From CBEULR01 sp965544035 (GTDB lineage: Bacteria > Bacillota > Desulfotomaculia > Desulfotomaculales > Desulforudaceae): a DNA stretch of 64,000 nucleotides. This document shows, in pieces, positions 41,501 through 50,156 of the stretch. The notes below the pieces were generated by a model that ran no database searches, was not told the DNA's origin, and saw only the letters and a list, made by a program, of their open reading frames with translations. The translations under genes were made by a program, and so were the position numbers. The stretch covers positions 62,001 to 126,000 of the forward strand of contig CBEULR010000004.1 of the NCBI GenBank assembly GCA_965544035.1, in the 5' to 3' direction. Position 1 is the first letter of the stretch. Each line of letters starts with the position of its first letter.

Positions 41501-43537
41501 CTAGATGCGATTCAGGCGGTAGATCTCACCGTCGCGCAGGTCGAGTTCCACCATCCAGCCGGTGCGCAGGTCGTCGATGTCGATGCGGTCGCCGTTGCGG
41601 TCGCGCAGGATGGCGCCTTTCGCGAAGTCGAACCGGAACTTCGCCCCGTTTTCCTGCTCGATGATCAGCCGCCCGCGGTCCTTGTCAATCTCCGCGATCT
41701 CGCCTTCCACCCAAATGTTCTCATCATCGATGATCTCGATCGTGATCACCCGGCCGCCGACCACCGTCAGTTCAACCTCGGCCCCGATCAGCACCTCGTC
41801 CAGATACAGGGTCTTCCCGTCGCGCTGCACCCGCACGTCGCGGTCCAGGTCGTATTTCTCGGTGCGCGACCCCCGCTGGACCGTGATCTGCTTCTTCGAC
41901 AGGTCAAGCCCGGTCACCGTGCCCCACTGCCCAAAGCCGCGATCCTCTTCCAATACCTCGATCTCGATAACCTCATCGTAGCGGTCCAGCCACAGGCGCA
42001 CCTTGTCCCCTTCGCCCACGTCACTCAGGCGGATGGTTTTGCCATCCTTGGTCACGCGCACGTCGTCCCGAATGTAGTGGGAGTACTCCCGTTCCCTGTC
42101 GTCCTCGATGGTGATCCGCGGCGTGTGCCCCGTCCGGATCTGGGTGACCACGCCTTCTTTGTCGCCTTTTCTGAAGTCCAGGGTCACCAGGTCTGCACGA
42201 CCATCCTTGTCCAGACGCAGTTCCACCCGGTTATCCCGGTCGATGTCGTCCAAATCCATCCGGGCACCATCGGAATCCTGCACACGCACCCGGTCTGCAA
42301 ACTCCACGCTCACTTGGTGGCCGTCGCCATCCTCAATACTCACCTTCGACGAACTTAGCGATACCACCTTACCAAACAACTTGCGGGCTTCATCCAGCAC
42401 ACGCACCTCTGCCAAAACAGAGCCGGACTTCGTCAATTCCACCCGCACACCCCGGCTGACCGCGCTGTAATCCGCCAGCCGGGTGCCCTGGTAGAACCGG
42501 GTGGATGAGTGGATATCCAGCTCTTCACGCTTCCCGTCATCATAACGCACAGTAATGTGATCCAAATACTTGTTGATCACATACGCCCGCACACTGTCTT
42601 TACTCTTATCCTTGTCGGGATCCTTAACCGGATCCTTAACATCGCCGGATCCCGGCCCCGGCGTACCCGACACGCCGGAAGTGGTGTAGCCGAGGAAGCG
42701 CACCTTATTATTGCCGTCCAGCACCACGTTCACGTTTTCACCGACCAGGCTGCCCGGCGTCACCTTCTTATTCGCCCGGAACGCCAGGTAGAAACCGGCC
42801 AGGTCGTAGGTCTTGTCACCGGCCGCCGTCCGCAGGGTAACGGTATTCCCCGCCACCGCCCGCAACTGGGCGACAAACTGCCGCCCCGGATACGGATCGG
42901 CCAGCCCGGCATCCAGTATATTGGTGATCAGCGCGGTCATCTCCGCCCGGGTCACCCCGCGTGTGGGCTCAAACATATTGCCCGGCACACCCTGCATAAT
43001 TCCTTCCCGCACCACCGCCGCCACATATGGACGGTGGGACTGGGGGATCTTGTCCAGGTCGGCGAAAGTGATAACCGCGTTGTCCGTCGAAAGCTTCAGC
43101 GCCCTCGCCACAATCATGGCCACATCCAGCCGCGAAGCCGCCGCGCGGAAATTCGTTCCCTTTAGATCGGTCCCGATCCAGCCCCTGTGTGCCGCCAGGA
43201 CGATCGGTCCCTTGGCCCAGTCGCCCACATCGGGCGTGGAATACCCGTACGTCGCCGGGTTGCCGTACTTGGAGGCCTCATTCTCCAGGCCGAGCGTACG
43301 CACCATCATCACCACGAGTTCCTGCCGGCTCACCTGATTCCGCGGTTCAAACTTACCGCCGGGATAGCCCTTCACCAGGTCCAGGGCGGCAACCCGGGCG
43401 ATCGTTTCGGCCGCCCAGTATCCCTCGGTATCCCGAAACTCGGCAAAGCCGTTGTCTGCCGCGGCGATACCCGCCCCACAGGAAAACAGGAAGATAATCG
43501 CCACCAGAAAGATGATCACTCTTGTTCCAGACTTCAA
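41501..43537 (-). CDS. SLH-domain surface protein with repeated beta modules
   Basis: About 678 residues. After a signal peptide (VIIFLVAIIFLFSCGAGIAA) come three SLH repeats at about residues 28-205 (ETIARVAALDLVKGYPGGKF, VLAAHRGWIGTDLKGTNFRA, AAVVREGIMQGVPGNMFEPT). These bind the pyruvylated wall polymer. Then comes a KDP-rich linker (DVKDPVKDPDKDKSKD) and about six small beta modules of 60-70 residues with a recurring D-x-R/V-x-DG-x-x pattern, such as DDVRVTKDGKTIRLSDVGEG and RDVRVQRDGKTLYLDEVLIG. The protein is very acidic. TTG is chosen as start because GGGGGAGGGG precedes it. The role is probably structural; no enzyme motif was seen. Confidence 0.87.
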   Translation of the reverse strand: MKSGTRVIIFLVAIIFLFSCGAGIAAADNGFAEFRDTEGYWAAETIARVAALDLVKGYPGGKFEPRNQVSRQELVVMMVRTLGLENEASKYGNPATYGYSTPDVGDWAKGPIVLAAHRGWIGTDLKGTNFRAAASRLDVAMIVARALKLSTDNAVITFADLDKIPQSHRPYVAAVVREGIMQGVPGNMFEPTRGVTRAEMTALITNILDAGLADPYPGRQFVAQLRAVAGNTVTLRTAAGDKTYDLAGFYLAFRANKKVTPGSLVGENVNVVLDGNNKVRFLGYTTSGVSGTPGPGSGDVKDPVKDPDKDKSKDSVRAYVINKYLDHITVRYDDGKREELDIHSSTRFYQGTRLADYSAVSRGVRVELTKSGSVLAEVRVLDEARKLFGKVVSLSSSKVSIEDGDGHQVSVEFADRVRVQDSDGARMDLDDIDRDNRVELRLDKDGRADLVTLDFRKGDKEGVVTQIRTGHTPRITIEDDREREYSHYIRDDVRVTKDGKTIRLSDVGEGDKVRLWLDRYDEVIEIEVLEEDRGFGQWGTVTGLDLSKKQITVQRGSRTEKYDLDRDVRVQRDGKTLYLDEVLIGAEVELTVVGGRVITIEIIDDENIWVEGEIAEIDKDRGRLIIEQENGAKFRFDFAKGAILRDRNGDRIDIDDLRTGWMVELDLRDGEIYRLNRI

Positions 43538-43689
43538 GATTTCCCCTCCCCCGGCACACTTTGCAACTCTCTCCTCAGACAGATTTGCCGTTTCCCCGCG
43601 TAAATCCTGCCAAACCCGAGCAATTTTTCCCCGGTTACCAAGTATGACGAACAAAGTGCGCTTCCGGTTTTCCCGTCCGCGCCCGACTT

Positions 43690-43760
43690 TCCTGTCTCAA
43701 CAGGCCGGCTCCTTCAGTGCCCGCTCATACCGATCGTATTGCTGGCACTCCTAATTCAAG
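43690..43760 (-). pseudogene. Remnant copy of an AbrB-antitoxin 3' end
   Basis: CTCCTTCAGTGCCCGCTCATACCGATC (27 bases, shown in parts: CTCCTTCAGTGCCCG, CTCATACCGATC) matches the 3' end of the AbrB antitoxin gene at 44155-44181 in 26 of 27 positions. The rest of the gene is absent. It suggests a second antitoxin copy was deleted or left behind by recombination. An adjacent AAGAACCGTCCCCGCTTGAA resembles the hairpin repeats. Confidence 0.55.
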
Positions 43761-44150
43761 TCAAGAACCGTCCCCGCTTGAATGCGACCATTTCCGAAAC
43801 CATTCCGCCATCGCCGGGATTTCGATTCTCCCCTCAGCCACACCAACGGCAAAATGCACTACTGAATCCTGCCCTGCTGTAAGTGACCATCCTTCAGTCT
43901 CGCGATAGATCGCAGCAAGGGCCACGCCGGTTCTCTTATTACCGTCAATAAACGGGTGATTCTTGACAATCCCAAACATTAGCGCCGCCGCTTTCATAAA
44001 AACATCTTCATAAAGGTCCTTGCCGTTAAAGGTGGCGAACGGGCTTGCCAAAGCCGATTCCAATAGCGCCGAGTCTCGCAACCCGTGTTTGCCTCCCGTT
44101 CTCTCAATGATTCGGTCATGAATGTAAAGAGCCTCTGTGGGCGTAATCAA
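43761..44150 (-). CDS. doc: Doc-type (Fic fold) toxin
   Basis: A 129-residue protein with the Fic/Doc motif HPFIDGNKRTG near residues 64-74 and the usual start ITPTEALYIHDRIIERTGG. Doc toxins phosphorylate EF-Tu and stop translation. The gene overlaps the antitoxin gene by 4 bases (TTGA), with TTG as start, a sign of translational coupling. The ending RKWSHSSGDGS is typical in length. The antitoxin is of the AbrB type rather than Phd, which is a known but less common pairing. Confidence 0.9.
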   Translation of the reverse strand: MITPTEALYIHDRIIERTGGKHGLRDSALLESALASPFATFNGKDLYEDVFMKAAALMFGIVKNHPFIDGNKRTGVALAAIYRETEGWSLTAGQDSVVHFAVGVAEGRIEIPAMAEWFRKWSHSSGDGS

Positions 44151-44407
44151 CGCGCCAACTCCTTCAGTGCCTGCTCATACCGATCAATGAACCCCTCGAC
44201 CCGTGCAGCAAACACCGGATCAATGCGGCCTTCGACATCTATCGGCCGAGCCACTATGCTCCTTGTCTTTAGATCACAATATACAGCCAGACTCTCCCCT
44301 TCCCGCACTCCCAGCGCCTCAAGATAATCTTTAGGAATGGAAAACACAAGACTATTACCGGCCCTATAAACCTTACGCACTTCCACGCGAATCACCCCAT
44401 TTCTCAT
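44147..44407 (-). CDS. AbrB/MazE-type antitoxin of the Doc module
   Basis: An 86-residue protein with an AbrB-like DNA-binding half (VEVRKVYRAGNSLVFSIPKD, YLEALGVREGESLAVYCDLK) and a helical tail (VEGFIDRYEQALKELAR) that likely binds Doc. It starts with ATG and has a weak ribosome site. A TATAAT at 44424-44429 (minus strand) is a likely -10 box upstream. A fragment of its 3' end is duplicated near 43700. Confidence 0.85.
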   Translation of the reverse strand: MRNGVIRVEVRKVYRAGNSLVFSIPKDYLEALGVREGESLAVYCDLKTRSIVARPIDVEGRIDPVFAARVEGFIDRYEQALKELAR

Positions 44408-44423
44408 ACTTACCGTCAGTACT

Positions 44424-44429
44424 ATTATA
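44424..44429 (-). promoter_or_regulatory. -10 box TATAAT before the AbrB/Doc module
   Basis: Minus-strand GGGTTATAATAGTACTGACGG lies about 17 bases before the ATG. A weak -35 (TTGGGC) is at a long spacing of 19. Confidence 0.45.
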
Positions 44430-44530
44430 ACCCGTTAGCACACCAAAGGCCCAACTATTTTCTAGTCCGAGCCCCGCCCCGGGTAAGAGATCCCAGGGAA
44501 CAGCCTTCAAAATAATCGACCAGAACTAAT

Positions 44531-44556
44531 TTATTGAAGTTTTGTAGTCTGTCCCT
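44531..44556. repeat. Interspersed repeat TTATTGAAGTTTTGTAGTCTGTCCC
   Basis: One mismatch from the 25-base repeat at 34607 and 39361, next to the terminator of the stalk-protein gene. Confidence 0.6.
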
Positions 44557-44566
44557 CCTAACGAGA

Positions 44567-44600
44567 AACCCCCGGTGCTGCGTTCAGCAGCGCCGGGGGT
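44567..44600 (-). terminator. Intrinsic terminator after the first stalk-protein gene
   Basis: ACCCCCGGtGCTGC..GCAGCgCCGGGGGT, a long GC-rich stem. The minus strand continues TTCTCGTT. Confidence 0.75.
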
Positions 44601-44626
44601 CGTATGTGTTCCACTCGGTCTAATTC

Positions 44627-46747
44627 CTACAGCGTCATCGTTACCGTCTTGGTGGCGGCGTCCCAGTCCACCTTTGCCCCGAAGGCTTCCGCCACCGCGC
44701 GGTAGGGCAGCATAATCCGCCCCGGCGGCGCCAGTTCCGGCGCGGCATCGATCGCGCTCTCTTTGCCGTTCACATTGAGGGACTTGACATTCACCGTCAC
44801 CTTGACCACCGTGTCACCCTTGGTCAGCGTCGCGGTCTTGCCGTCCCACTCAATGTCTTCCTCACTCACGCCCAGGCTCAGCCCGACATAGCGCAGCGGC
44901 AAGTAGGTCCGCCCGTTCTTCAGATACGGGGCCACGTCCATCTTCTGCTTTACGCCCTGCACCGTGTACGAGGCCTCACCGATCACAAACAGCACATCGC
45001 CCGCCGGCACACCGCCGCCCGCGATCGCATTGGCCACCTTCGCCGCGGCGACCGCGCTCGGGAATATCCCGTCCGCGCCGATCTTGAACCCGCGCGTCAC
45101 CCCCGCCAGAGCCGCCTTATCATTCACCTGGTTCACCGCAGGTCCGAATACCTCTACCACTACCGGCCCCGCCGCCGCAAAGCGGTCCAGCGTATAGGTG
45201 ATATCGCTGATCTCAATCGTGCTGGCAAGCGTGCTCTGTGTCCGCACCGGAATGGTCAGCACATTATCCTTCAGCTCCACGCCGTTCACATCAATGTCAA
45301 GATCACCCTTCACCACGCGCACCTTGGGCATTTCCAGGCTGATCCGGTCCGGGAAGCGCACCAGCAGGTTCTTCCCGCGCAGCAGCGCCCCGGCCGCCCC
45401 TTCGGTCAGCGTGATCTTACCCGCCGGCTGGTCCTGTTTGCCGATGCCCACCCCCGGCTGGGCCGCCTGGGCCTGTACCGGCGCCAGCACCTTGGCCACC
45501 GTCACCTTACCGGTGACGCCCGCGCTGCCCCCGGCTTCAACCGTAAGATCGCCGGTAAAGTCGACCGCGATATCCACCTTCATATCCTTGAAGCTGATCT
45601 TGCCGACCTTGTTATCGCGGACCTGCTTCACACTATACCGCAAGGTTTGCCCGTCATTAGCAATCTCGGGTGTTCCCGCAACGCCGAGACCGCCTTCGCC
45701 CTTGACCGAACCAAAGGAAGCCCACTTCGCGCCATCCGGCAACGACAGGGTAATCGTCCGGTCGGATGCCAGGCTGTCCGGCGCCGTTTCGGTCAACGCA
45801 AGCTCGCCGACCGCTGCCGCCAGCCGGCCCGCCAGAACATCCGGAACCGACCGCGCGGTAAGTTCGGCACCGTAATCCTGATACCGCGCCACCACCAGGC
45901 TGGCCGGGTCGGCCTTGGTGGCGCCCCCGAGCGTGGCCGTAACATCACCAAAAGGCGCGTCAACACCGCTCACCAGTACATCGGCGTTGATGCGTACCGT
46001 GCCCTGCGCCCGTTTCCCGGTCTCCACCACATCGACCGTCAGTATCCGCGGATTGGCACCGTCCACCGCTGCCGTCAGCTTGTATCCGCCCGTTTTCAGC
46101 ACTTCCACCGACAGACTTTTAGCGTCCCAGAAAAACCCTGCGGGCAGCAAAAACTCCAGACTCCCCGCGCCGGCATTCAGCGCCCCCGGCGAGTTTTCGG
46201 TCACCAGGATGCTCACCTGTCCGCCCGAACTGCCGGTTTCCCCGATCACGGGCGGCTTGGCCACCGAGACACTGACCCGCGCATCCACAACCTCCCCGAC
46301 GGTCACCACGTCACTGCCCAGCTGGCCGCTGAGGCCGGTGATCGTCAGCGGGATGTCCCCTTCTTCCAGCCCGGCCAGACCGGCGGACAACGGAATGACA
46401 AAGGTCGCCGCACTGGCCGCCGTCATCGCCTCCACCGTCATCAGAAACTCATTCGGCTTCTCGGTCGCCTTAAAGCTCATCAGCACCATTTCCGACTCCA
46501 GCGCGTGCATGTCCGCCGGCAGCACCACGGTGCACCCCTCCGGCAAAGCCGCCAACGCACTGTGCGTTCCCTTCTCCAGCGGCGCCACCCGCACGTGCAG
46601 GGAACCCAGCTTCGTCGGTTCCTCTCCGGGCGAAACCACCTCCGGCGTCGTCAGCGCCCGGTACTCGGCCCCGGCCGCCCATGCGCCCACCGCCGCAAAC
46701 AACACCGCCATAACCGTAATCAGAGCAATCAATACCGCTTTTCGCAC
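44627..46747 (-). CDS. Exported surface protein with C-terminal copper-amine-oxidase-N-like domain (1)
   Basis: About 706 residues: signal peptide (IALITVMAVLFAAVGAWA), a first module LGSLHVRVAPLEKGTHSALA, three repeats of about 150-190 residues with an E-N-x-P-G-A-L..LPxGFxW pattern (VTENSPGALNAGAGSLEFLL), and at the end a copper-amine-oxidase-N-like module (TYLPLRYVGLSLGVSEEDIE.., IMLPYRAVAEAFGAKVDWDA). The last domain is common in exported proteins of clostridia and binds or structures the surface; no oxidase active site is present. GTG (46747) is chosen by its spacing to GAGAGGGG. It is one of four paralogues in a row and has a Spo0A-like box upstream. Confidence 0.85.
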   Translation of the reverse strand: MRKAVLIALITVMAVLFAAVGAWAAGAEYRALTTPEVVSPGEEPTKLGSLHVRVAPLEKGTHSALAALPEGCTVVLPADMHALESEMVLMSFKATEKPNEFLMTVEAMTAASAATFVIPLSAGLAGLEEGDIPLTITGLSGQLGSDVVTVGEVVDARVSVSVAKPPVIGETGSSGGQVSILVTENSPGALNAGAGSLEFLLPAGFFWDAKSLSVEVLKTGGYKLTAAVDGANPRILTVDVVETGKRAQGTVRINADVLVSGVDAPFGDVTATLGGATKADPASLVVARYQDYGAELTARSVPDVLAGRLAAAVGELALTETAPDSLASDRTITLSLPDGAKWASFGSVKGEGGLGVAGTPEIANDGQTLRYSVKQVRDNKVGKISFKDMKVDIAVDFTGDLTVEAGGSAGVTGKVTVAKVLAPVQAQAAQPGVGIGKQDQPAGKITLTEGAAGALLRGKNLLVRFPDRISLEMPKVRVVKGDLDIDVNGVELKDNVLTIPVRTQSTLASTIEISDITYTLDRFAAAGPVVVEVFGPAVNQVNDKAALAGVTRGFKIGADGIFPSAVAAAKVANAIAGGGVPAGDVLFVIGEASYTVQGVKQKMDVAPYLKNGRTYLPLRYVGLSLGVSEEDIEWDGKTATLTKGDTVVKVTVNVKSLNVNGKESAIDAAPELAPPGRIMLPYRAVAEAFGAKVDWDAATKTVTMTL

Positions 46748-46791
46748 CAATCCCACCCCTCTCCAGAAGATTTATCCATGGTATCTATTTC

Positions 46792-46798
46792 TTCGACA
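46792..46798 (-). promoter_or_regulatory. Spo0A-box-like heptamer TGTCGAA before stalk protein 1
   Basis: Minus-strand GGTGTCGAAGAAATAGA, about 45 bases before the start codon, between the terminator of the upstream paralogue and this gene. Confidence 0.5.
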
Positions 46799-46842
46799 CC
46801 TGTCCACCGATAACCTACCGCCCACGAGGAAAAACTACCCCG

Positions 46843-46883
46843 AAAAACAAAAATCCCCGGCTGCCGGTCGGCAATACCGGGGG
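46843..46883 (-). terminator. Intrinsic terminator after stalk-protein gene 2
   Basis: CCCCCGG..CCGGGG(A) stem followed on the minus strand by TTTTTGTTTTT. Confidence 0.85.
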
Positions 46884-46954
46884 TTATGCTTGCCCCATTC
46901 TCCTCCTTGGAGAATAGTCCTACTCTTCTCTGGTCGGATAGATACTAGACTCGT

Positions 46955-48214
46955 CTACAATTTCATTGTCACCGTCTTCGTCGCCGCGTCCCAGTCCGCT
47001 TTCGCCCCGAAGGCTTCCGCCACCGCACGGTAGGGCAGCATAATCCGCCCCGGCGGCGCTATCTCCGGCGCGGCGTCGATCGCCCTCTCTTGGCCGTTCA
47101 CATTGACGGACTTGACATTCACCGCCACCTTGACCACCCTATCACCCTTGGTCAGCGTCGCGGTCTTGCCGTCCCATTCGATATTCTTCTCATCCACGCC
47201 CAGGCTCAGGCCGATATAGCGCAGCGGCAGGAAAGTCCTCCCGTCTTTCACATACGGAACGGTATCCATTTGCACCAATGTACCGTTCACATTATATTTC
47301 CCCGCGCCAATGGTAAACACCACCGTCCGCTCTTCCCGCGGCTCCGGCTCAGGCTCCGGTTCGGGCTCAGCCGCCGGTGTCTCATAGTGACCCACCAAGA
47401 TTGTCCGTGCCGAAAGGTTACTCAGACCGCTGATCTCCGCCCGCACATCTCCGGGCGCCGCCCTCTCGGCGTCAATCTCCAGTTCGGCCCGCACAACCAG
47501 TTCGGCCCGCTTGGTGCTTTCCGTATCTACCCGTATCTCCAGCACCCGCCCATCAGTGACCGGGGTGACCGTCAATCCCTCGCCGCTCACCACTGTCCCT
47601 TCCGCCCTCGTCCAGGCAAAACCCTCCGGTAAAGTCAGCTTCACCGGGCTCCCTTTCCGCAGCAGCCGGGCCTTGTTCTCGCTGAGAGCGATTTCCACAG
47701 TGGCCTTGCCCCCGTCAAAGTCTGCCACCCGGCGGGTCTCTATAGTGATTTGCCCAGACCGGCCGGAACCAATCACAACCGCTCCGTCGCGGAGCTGACC
47801 CTCAATTGACATCACGCGCAGCTCCACATCGCCCTGAAGTCCGTCCGGTACTGTGCTTTTAAGAGGCAAGACAAAGGTGCACTTCCCTGTCATTTTCGGG
47901 GCCGTAATCACCCCCAAGAACTCATTATCCCCCACCTTGGTAGTGTTTAATTGAACATCCCCGTCCTCAAGGGCAGCAACATCTCCCGGGGCCTGTAGCT
48001 CAAACCCGCCGGGCAGTATGAACAGGGCCTTGTGCTCCCCGGCCGTTAACGGGTCAATTCTTATCACTAAACTTCCCAGATCCACCGGTGCCGGCTGGGG
48101 CGACAACCACGACTGCTTTTGAATAAAATCATATTCCGTCGATGCCCAGGCCCCCACTGCCGATAATAACACCACTGTTACAGCCGCCACGAACGTCATT
48201 ACCGCCTTTCGCAC
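46955..48214 (-). CDS. Exported surface protein with C-terminal copper-amine-oxidase-N-like domain (2)
   Basis: About 419 residues, a short paralogue of the 44627 protein: signal peptide (MTFVAAVTVVLLSAVGAWA), first module LGSLVIRIDPLTAGEHKALF, one middle repeat (LSENKARLLRKGSPVKLTLP), an acidic Pro-Glu linker (EPEPEPEPEPREER), and the terminal module (TFLPLRYIGLSLGVDEKNIE.., VAEAFGAKADWDAATKTVTM). GTG at 48214 is chosen because GAAAGGGGTG stands upstream and the sequence before it does not look like a leader. Its terminal 80 residues are nearly identical to the neighbour, so recent duplication or gene conversion is likely. A Spo0A-like box lies about 45 bases upstream. Confidence 0.84.
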   Translation of the reverse strand: MRKAVMTFVAAVTVVLLSAVGAWASTEYDFIQKQSWLSPQPAPVDLGSLVIRIDPLTAGEHKALFILPGGFELQAPGDVAALEDGDVQLNTTKVGDNEFLGVITAPKMTGKCTFVLPLKSTVPDGLQGDVELRVMSIEGQLRDGAVVIGSGRSGQITIETRRVADFDGGKATVEIALSENKARLLRKGSPVKLTLPEGFAWTRAEGTVVSGEGLTVTPVTDGRVLEIRVDTESTKRAELVVRAELEIDAERAAPGDVRAEISGLSNLSARTILVGHYETPAAEPEPEPEPEPREERTVVFTIGAGKYNVNGTLVQMDTVPYVKDGRTFLPLRYIGLSLGVDEKNIEWDGKTATLTKGDRVVKVAVNVKSVNVNGQERAIDAAPEIAPPGRIMLPYRAVAEAFGAKADWDAATKTVTMKL

Positions 48215-48255
48215 AAACCCCACCCCTTTCCGGAATATGGATTGACCTTGAGTTC

Positions 48256-48262
48256 TTCGACA
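48256..48262 (-). promoter_or_regulatory. Spo0A-box-like heptamer TGTCGAA before stalk protein 2
   Basis: Minus-strand GTGTCGAAGAACTCAAGG, about 42 bases before the start, at the same relative place as the box before stalk protein 1. Confidence 0.5.
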
Positions 48263-48313
48263 CGGCATTTCCAATTCCCTGCCATCTAAAGCATAATTTC
48301 CCGCCACTACAAC

Positions 48314-48349
48314 AAAAAACCCCCGGCACCGCTCTTGAAGCGGTACCGG
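48314..48349 (-). terminator. Intrinsic terminator after the hypothetical gene
   Basis: CCGGtACCGCT..AGCGGTgCCGG stem followed on the minus strand by GGGTTTTTTG. Confidence 0.85.
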
Positions 48350-48378
48350 AAGCTTAAAAACAACACCTGAAATTCAAG

Positions 48379-48990
48379 TTAAAAACCGGACTTCCTTGAC
48401 CGGAGGAGTTCCAGGGTAATCTGCTCCAGGGCATTGCGGAGCCATATCTCGCTTAGTTTAGGTACGAACCACGACGGGGGTCCGGAGGCCAGTGGATGAT
48501 CCTGCGCCCGTGAACGCGCGTGGTACGCCGAATGCTGCATAAGATAGTTTGACTCCCGTTTACCGGATTCCGGGTTGGTGTTCTGCACGAGCCTTGGTTC
48601 CGGGTTCGGAATGAAGGTAACGTGCCGCGGACCGTTCGCGCCACCCACAATATCATAGCGTACAATGTTCCCGAACGGGGTAACCTCGTAGTAGGTTTCA
48701 TAAATGTCGTTGCTTGTGGAAACCCCATCCTTCTTGAACTGCAGACCCGCGGGGGCGCGCTGCGGGTCCAGCAGTCCCCACCGGTATGCGTTGTCCGTCT
48801 CCGGCGTCCAGTCGGGCGAAGACCGGGGCACACGCTCCGGCGCCGCCGTTTCCTTTGCCCGGTCGGTTCCCATACCGGATTCCAGTGCCATCCGTAATTG
48901 CGCATCAAAGGACTCCGCCCCGCCGGCCGGTGTTCTCTGCGTCTCCTTGGCCGGCAAAACCTGATCACCGGAAACCGGGGTAACACGCAT
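48379..48990 (-). CDS. Hypothetical protein (203 aa)
   Basis: A protein with no recognised domain and no signal peptide or membrane segment. It opens MRVTPVSGDQVLPAKETQRT, has a disordered first 75 residues, and then a compact region TYYEVTPFGNIVRYDIVGGA..GPRHVTFIPNPEPRLV and a basic C-terminus (ITLELLRSRKSGF). The N-terminal stretch SFDAQLRMALESGM is a little like openings of flagellar accessory proteins, but that is not enough for a call. The ATG follows GGAGGG by 6 bases and it has its own terminator. It lies between the TolC-family gene and stalk protein 2. Confidence 0.7.
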   Translation of the reverse strand: MRVTPVSGDQVLPAKETQRTPAGGAESFDAQLRMALESGMGTDRAKETAAPERVPRSSPDWTPETDNAYRWGLLDPQRAPAGLQFKKDGVSTSNDIYETYYEVTPFGNIVRYDIVGGANGPRHVTFIPNPEPRLVQNTNPESGKRESNYLMQHSAYHARSRAQDHPLASGPPSWFVPKLSEIWLRNALEQITLELLRSRKSGF

Positions 48991-49009
48991 GCCTATCCCT
49001 CCGTTAGCC

Positions 49010-50098
49010 CTACTCCAAGCTGACCGCCCAAGGCTTTTCCACAGCCAGTTTCAGATAGGCGTGCTGGCACTTAAGATACAATAAATTGTGCTCCATATTG
49101 GCTAAAGCAGCCTCCGCCGCCGCCACATCTGCTTTCGTCACCATTCCCAGATCATATTTAAGCTTTGTAAGACGGAGATCCTCCTGCGCTATCTTTACCG
49201 CTTCCTCCAATGTCGGATAATCTTCCTCCAGATTGGTCAGACGATAATACAGCGTACGGGTCAACAAGCGCGTCAGGTCGGCGGCGCTCATCGCGTCGAG
49301 TTCCGCTTGCTCGACTTCGATCTTTCGTGCCTGGTAGGGCCGGTACTCCCCGCTATAGAACATTATATTCTCCAGATACTTTTGCATAGTCGCCCTTTCC
49401 TGCGCCAGCAAAACGGCCGGACTCTGGTTAATCACCCGTTGAACCGCAGTTTCCACATTCGGCACGCTGGTCGGGCTGTACTCCACATCATCCACCAGTA
49501 TCGGGCGGTTCCCCGAGCCCAGACCAATTAGTTGATTAAGCCTGGTATAAGCCTGGGCCAGCTCGTTCTCCGCCTTCGCCAGTTCGGCCTCCGCGGCCGC
49601 GTGTCCCGCCTCCGCCTTGGAGAGAGTATGCGGGTTAATCAACCCCACCTGGGCACTGGCCCGGGCCTTCCGCCATTCCCACTCCGCCTGCTCAAGGGAT
49701 TTTTCCTTCGCGGCCACCTTGCCCCGGGCCTGCAGCACATCCCAATACTTCTGGCACACGTCAAGCACCACTTTGTCCTCTTGAATACTCCGGGACCTTA
49801 TCGACATCTGCAAATTTAGATCGGCCATAAGCAGGCTGTACCAGGCGCTCTCCACCACCGGGTTGCCCGAAATGCCCAACGGGATATAATCCAGCTGTTC
49901 GGACTGATGGGCGCGCAGTTCCCGTGTCCGCTCCACATCCAGCCGTGCCTTGCGGAGCTCCTTACTGTTCTTCAGGGCCAAGTCAATCGCCTCATGCAAG
50001 GTGAGCTCCCGTTCCGCCTGCGTGTCGGCGGCAGCCGGGCTGCACAAAAACGCCGTAATCAAAACCACAGCCAGAAACACCTGTGCTATTCTTTGCAA
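49010..50098 (-). CDS. TolC-family (outer membrane efflux type) protein
   Basis: A 362-residue exported helical protein. It has a signal peptide (VFLAVVLITAFLCSPAAA) and the two-repeat helical hairpin pattern of TolC: LTLHEAIDLALKNSKELRKA.. and, later, LEEAVKIAQEDLRLTKLKYD followed by LGMVTKADVAAAEAALANME. TolC itself is about 430-490 residues; this one is shorter and the beta-strand segments are not obvious, so it may lack the membrane barrel. In a single-membrane clostridium its role is puzzling: a wall or surface protein, or a partner of the RND/ABC adaptors. TTG start with GGGAG upstream. Confidence 0.78.
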   Translation of the reverse strand: MQRIAQVFLAVVLITAFLCSPAAADTQAERELTLHEAIDLALKNSKELRKARLDVERTRELRAHQSEQLDYIPLGISGNPVVESAWYSLLMADLNLQMSIRSRSIQEDKVVLDVCQKYWDVLQARGKVAAKEKSLEQAEWEWRKARASAQVGLINPHTLSKAEAGHAAAEAELAKAENELAQAYTRLNQLIGLGSGNRPILVDDVEYSPTSVPNVETAVQRVINQSPAVLLAQERATMQKYLENIMFYSGEYRPYQARKIEVEQAELDAMSAADLTRLLTRTLYYRLTNLEEDYPTLEEAVKIAQEDLRLTKLKYDLGMVTKADVAAAEAALANMEHNLLYLKCQHAYLKLAVEKPWAVSLE

Positions 50099-50156
50099 CT
50101 ATAACAACTCCCATCCGCACCGTTTGACCGTCCAAACAAACAGGCACAAACGGCCC

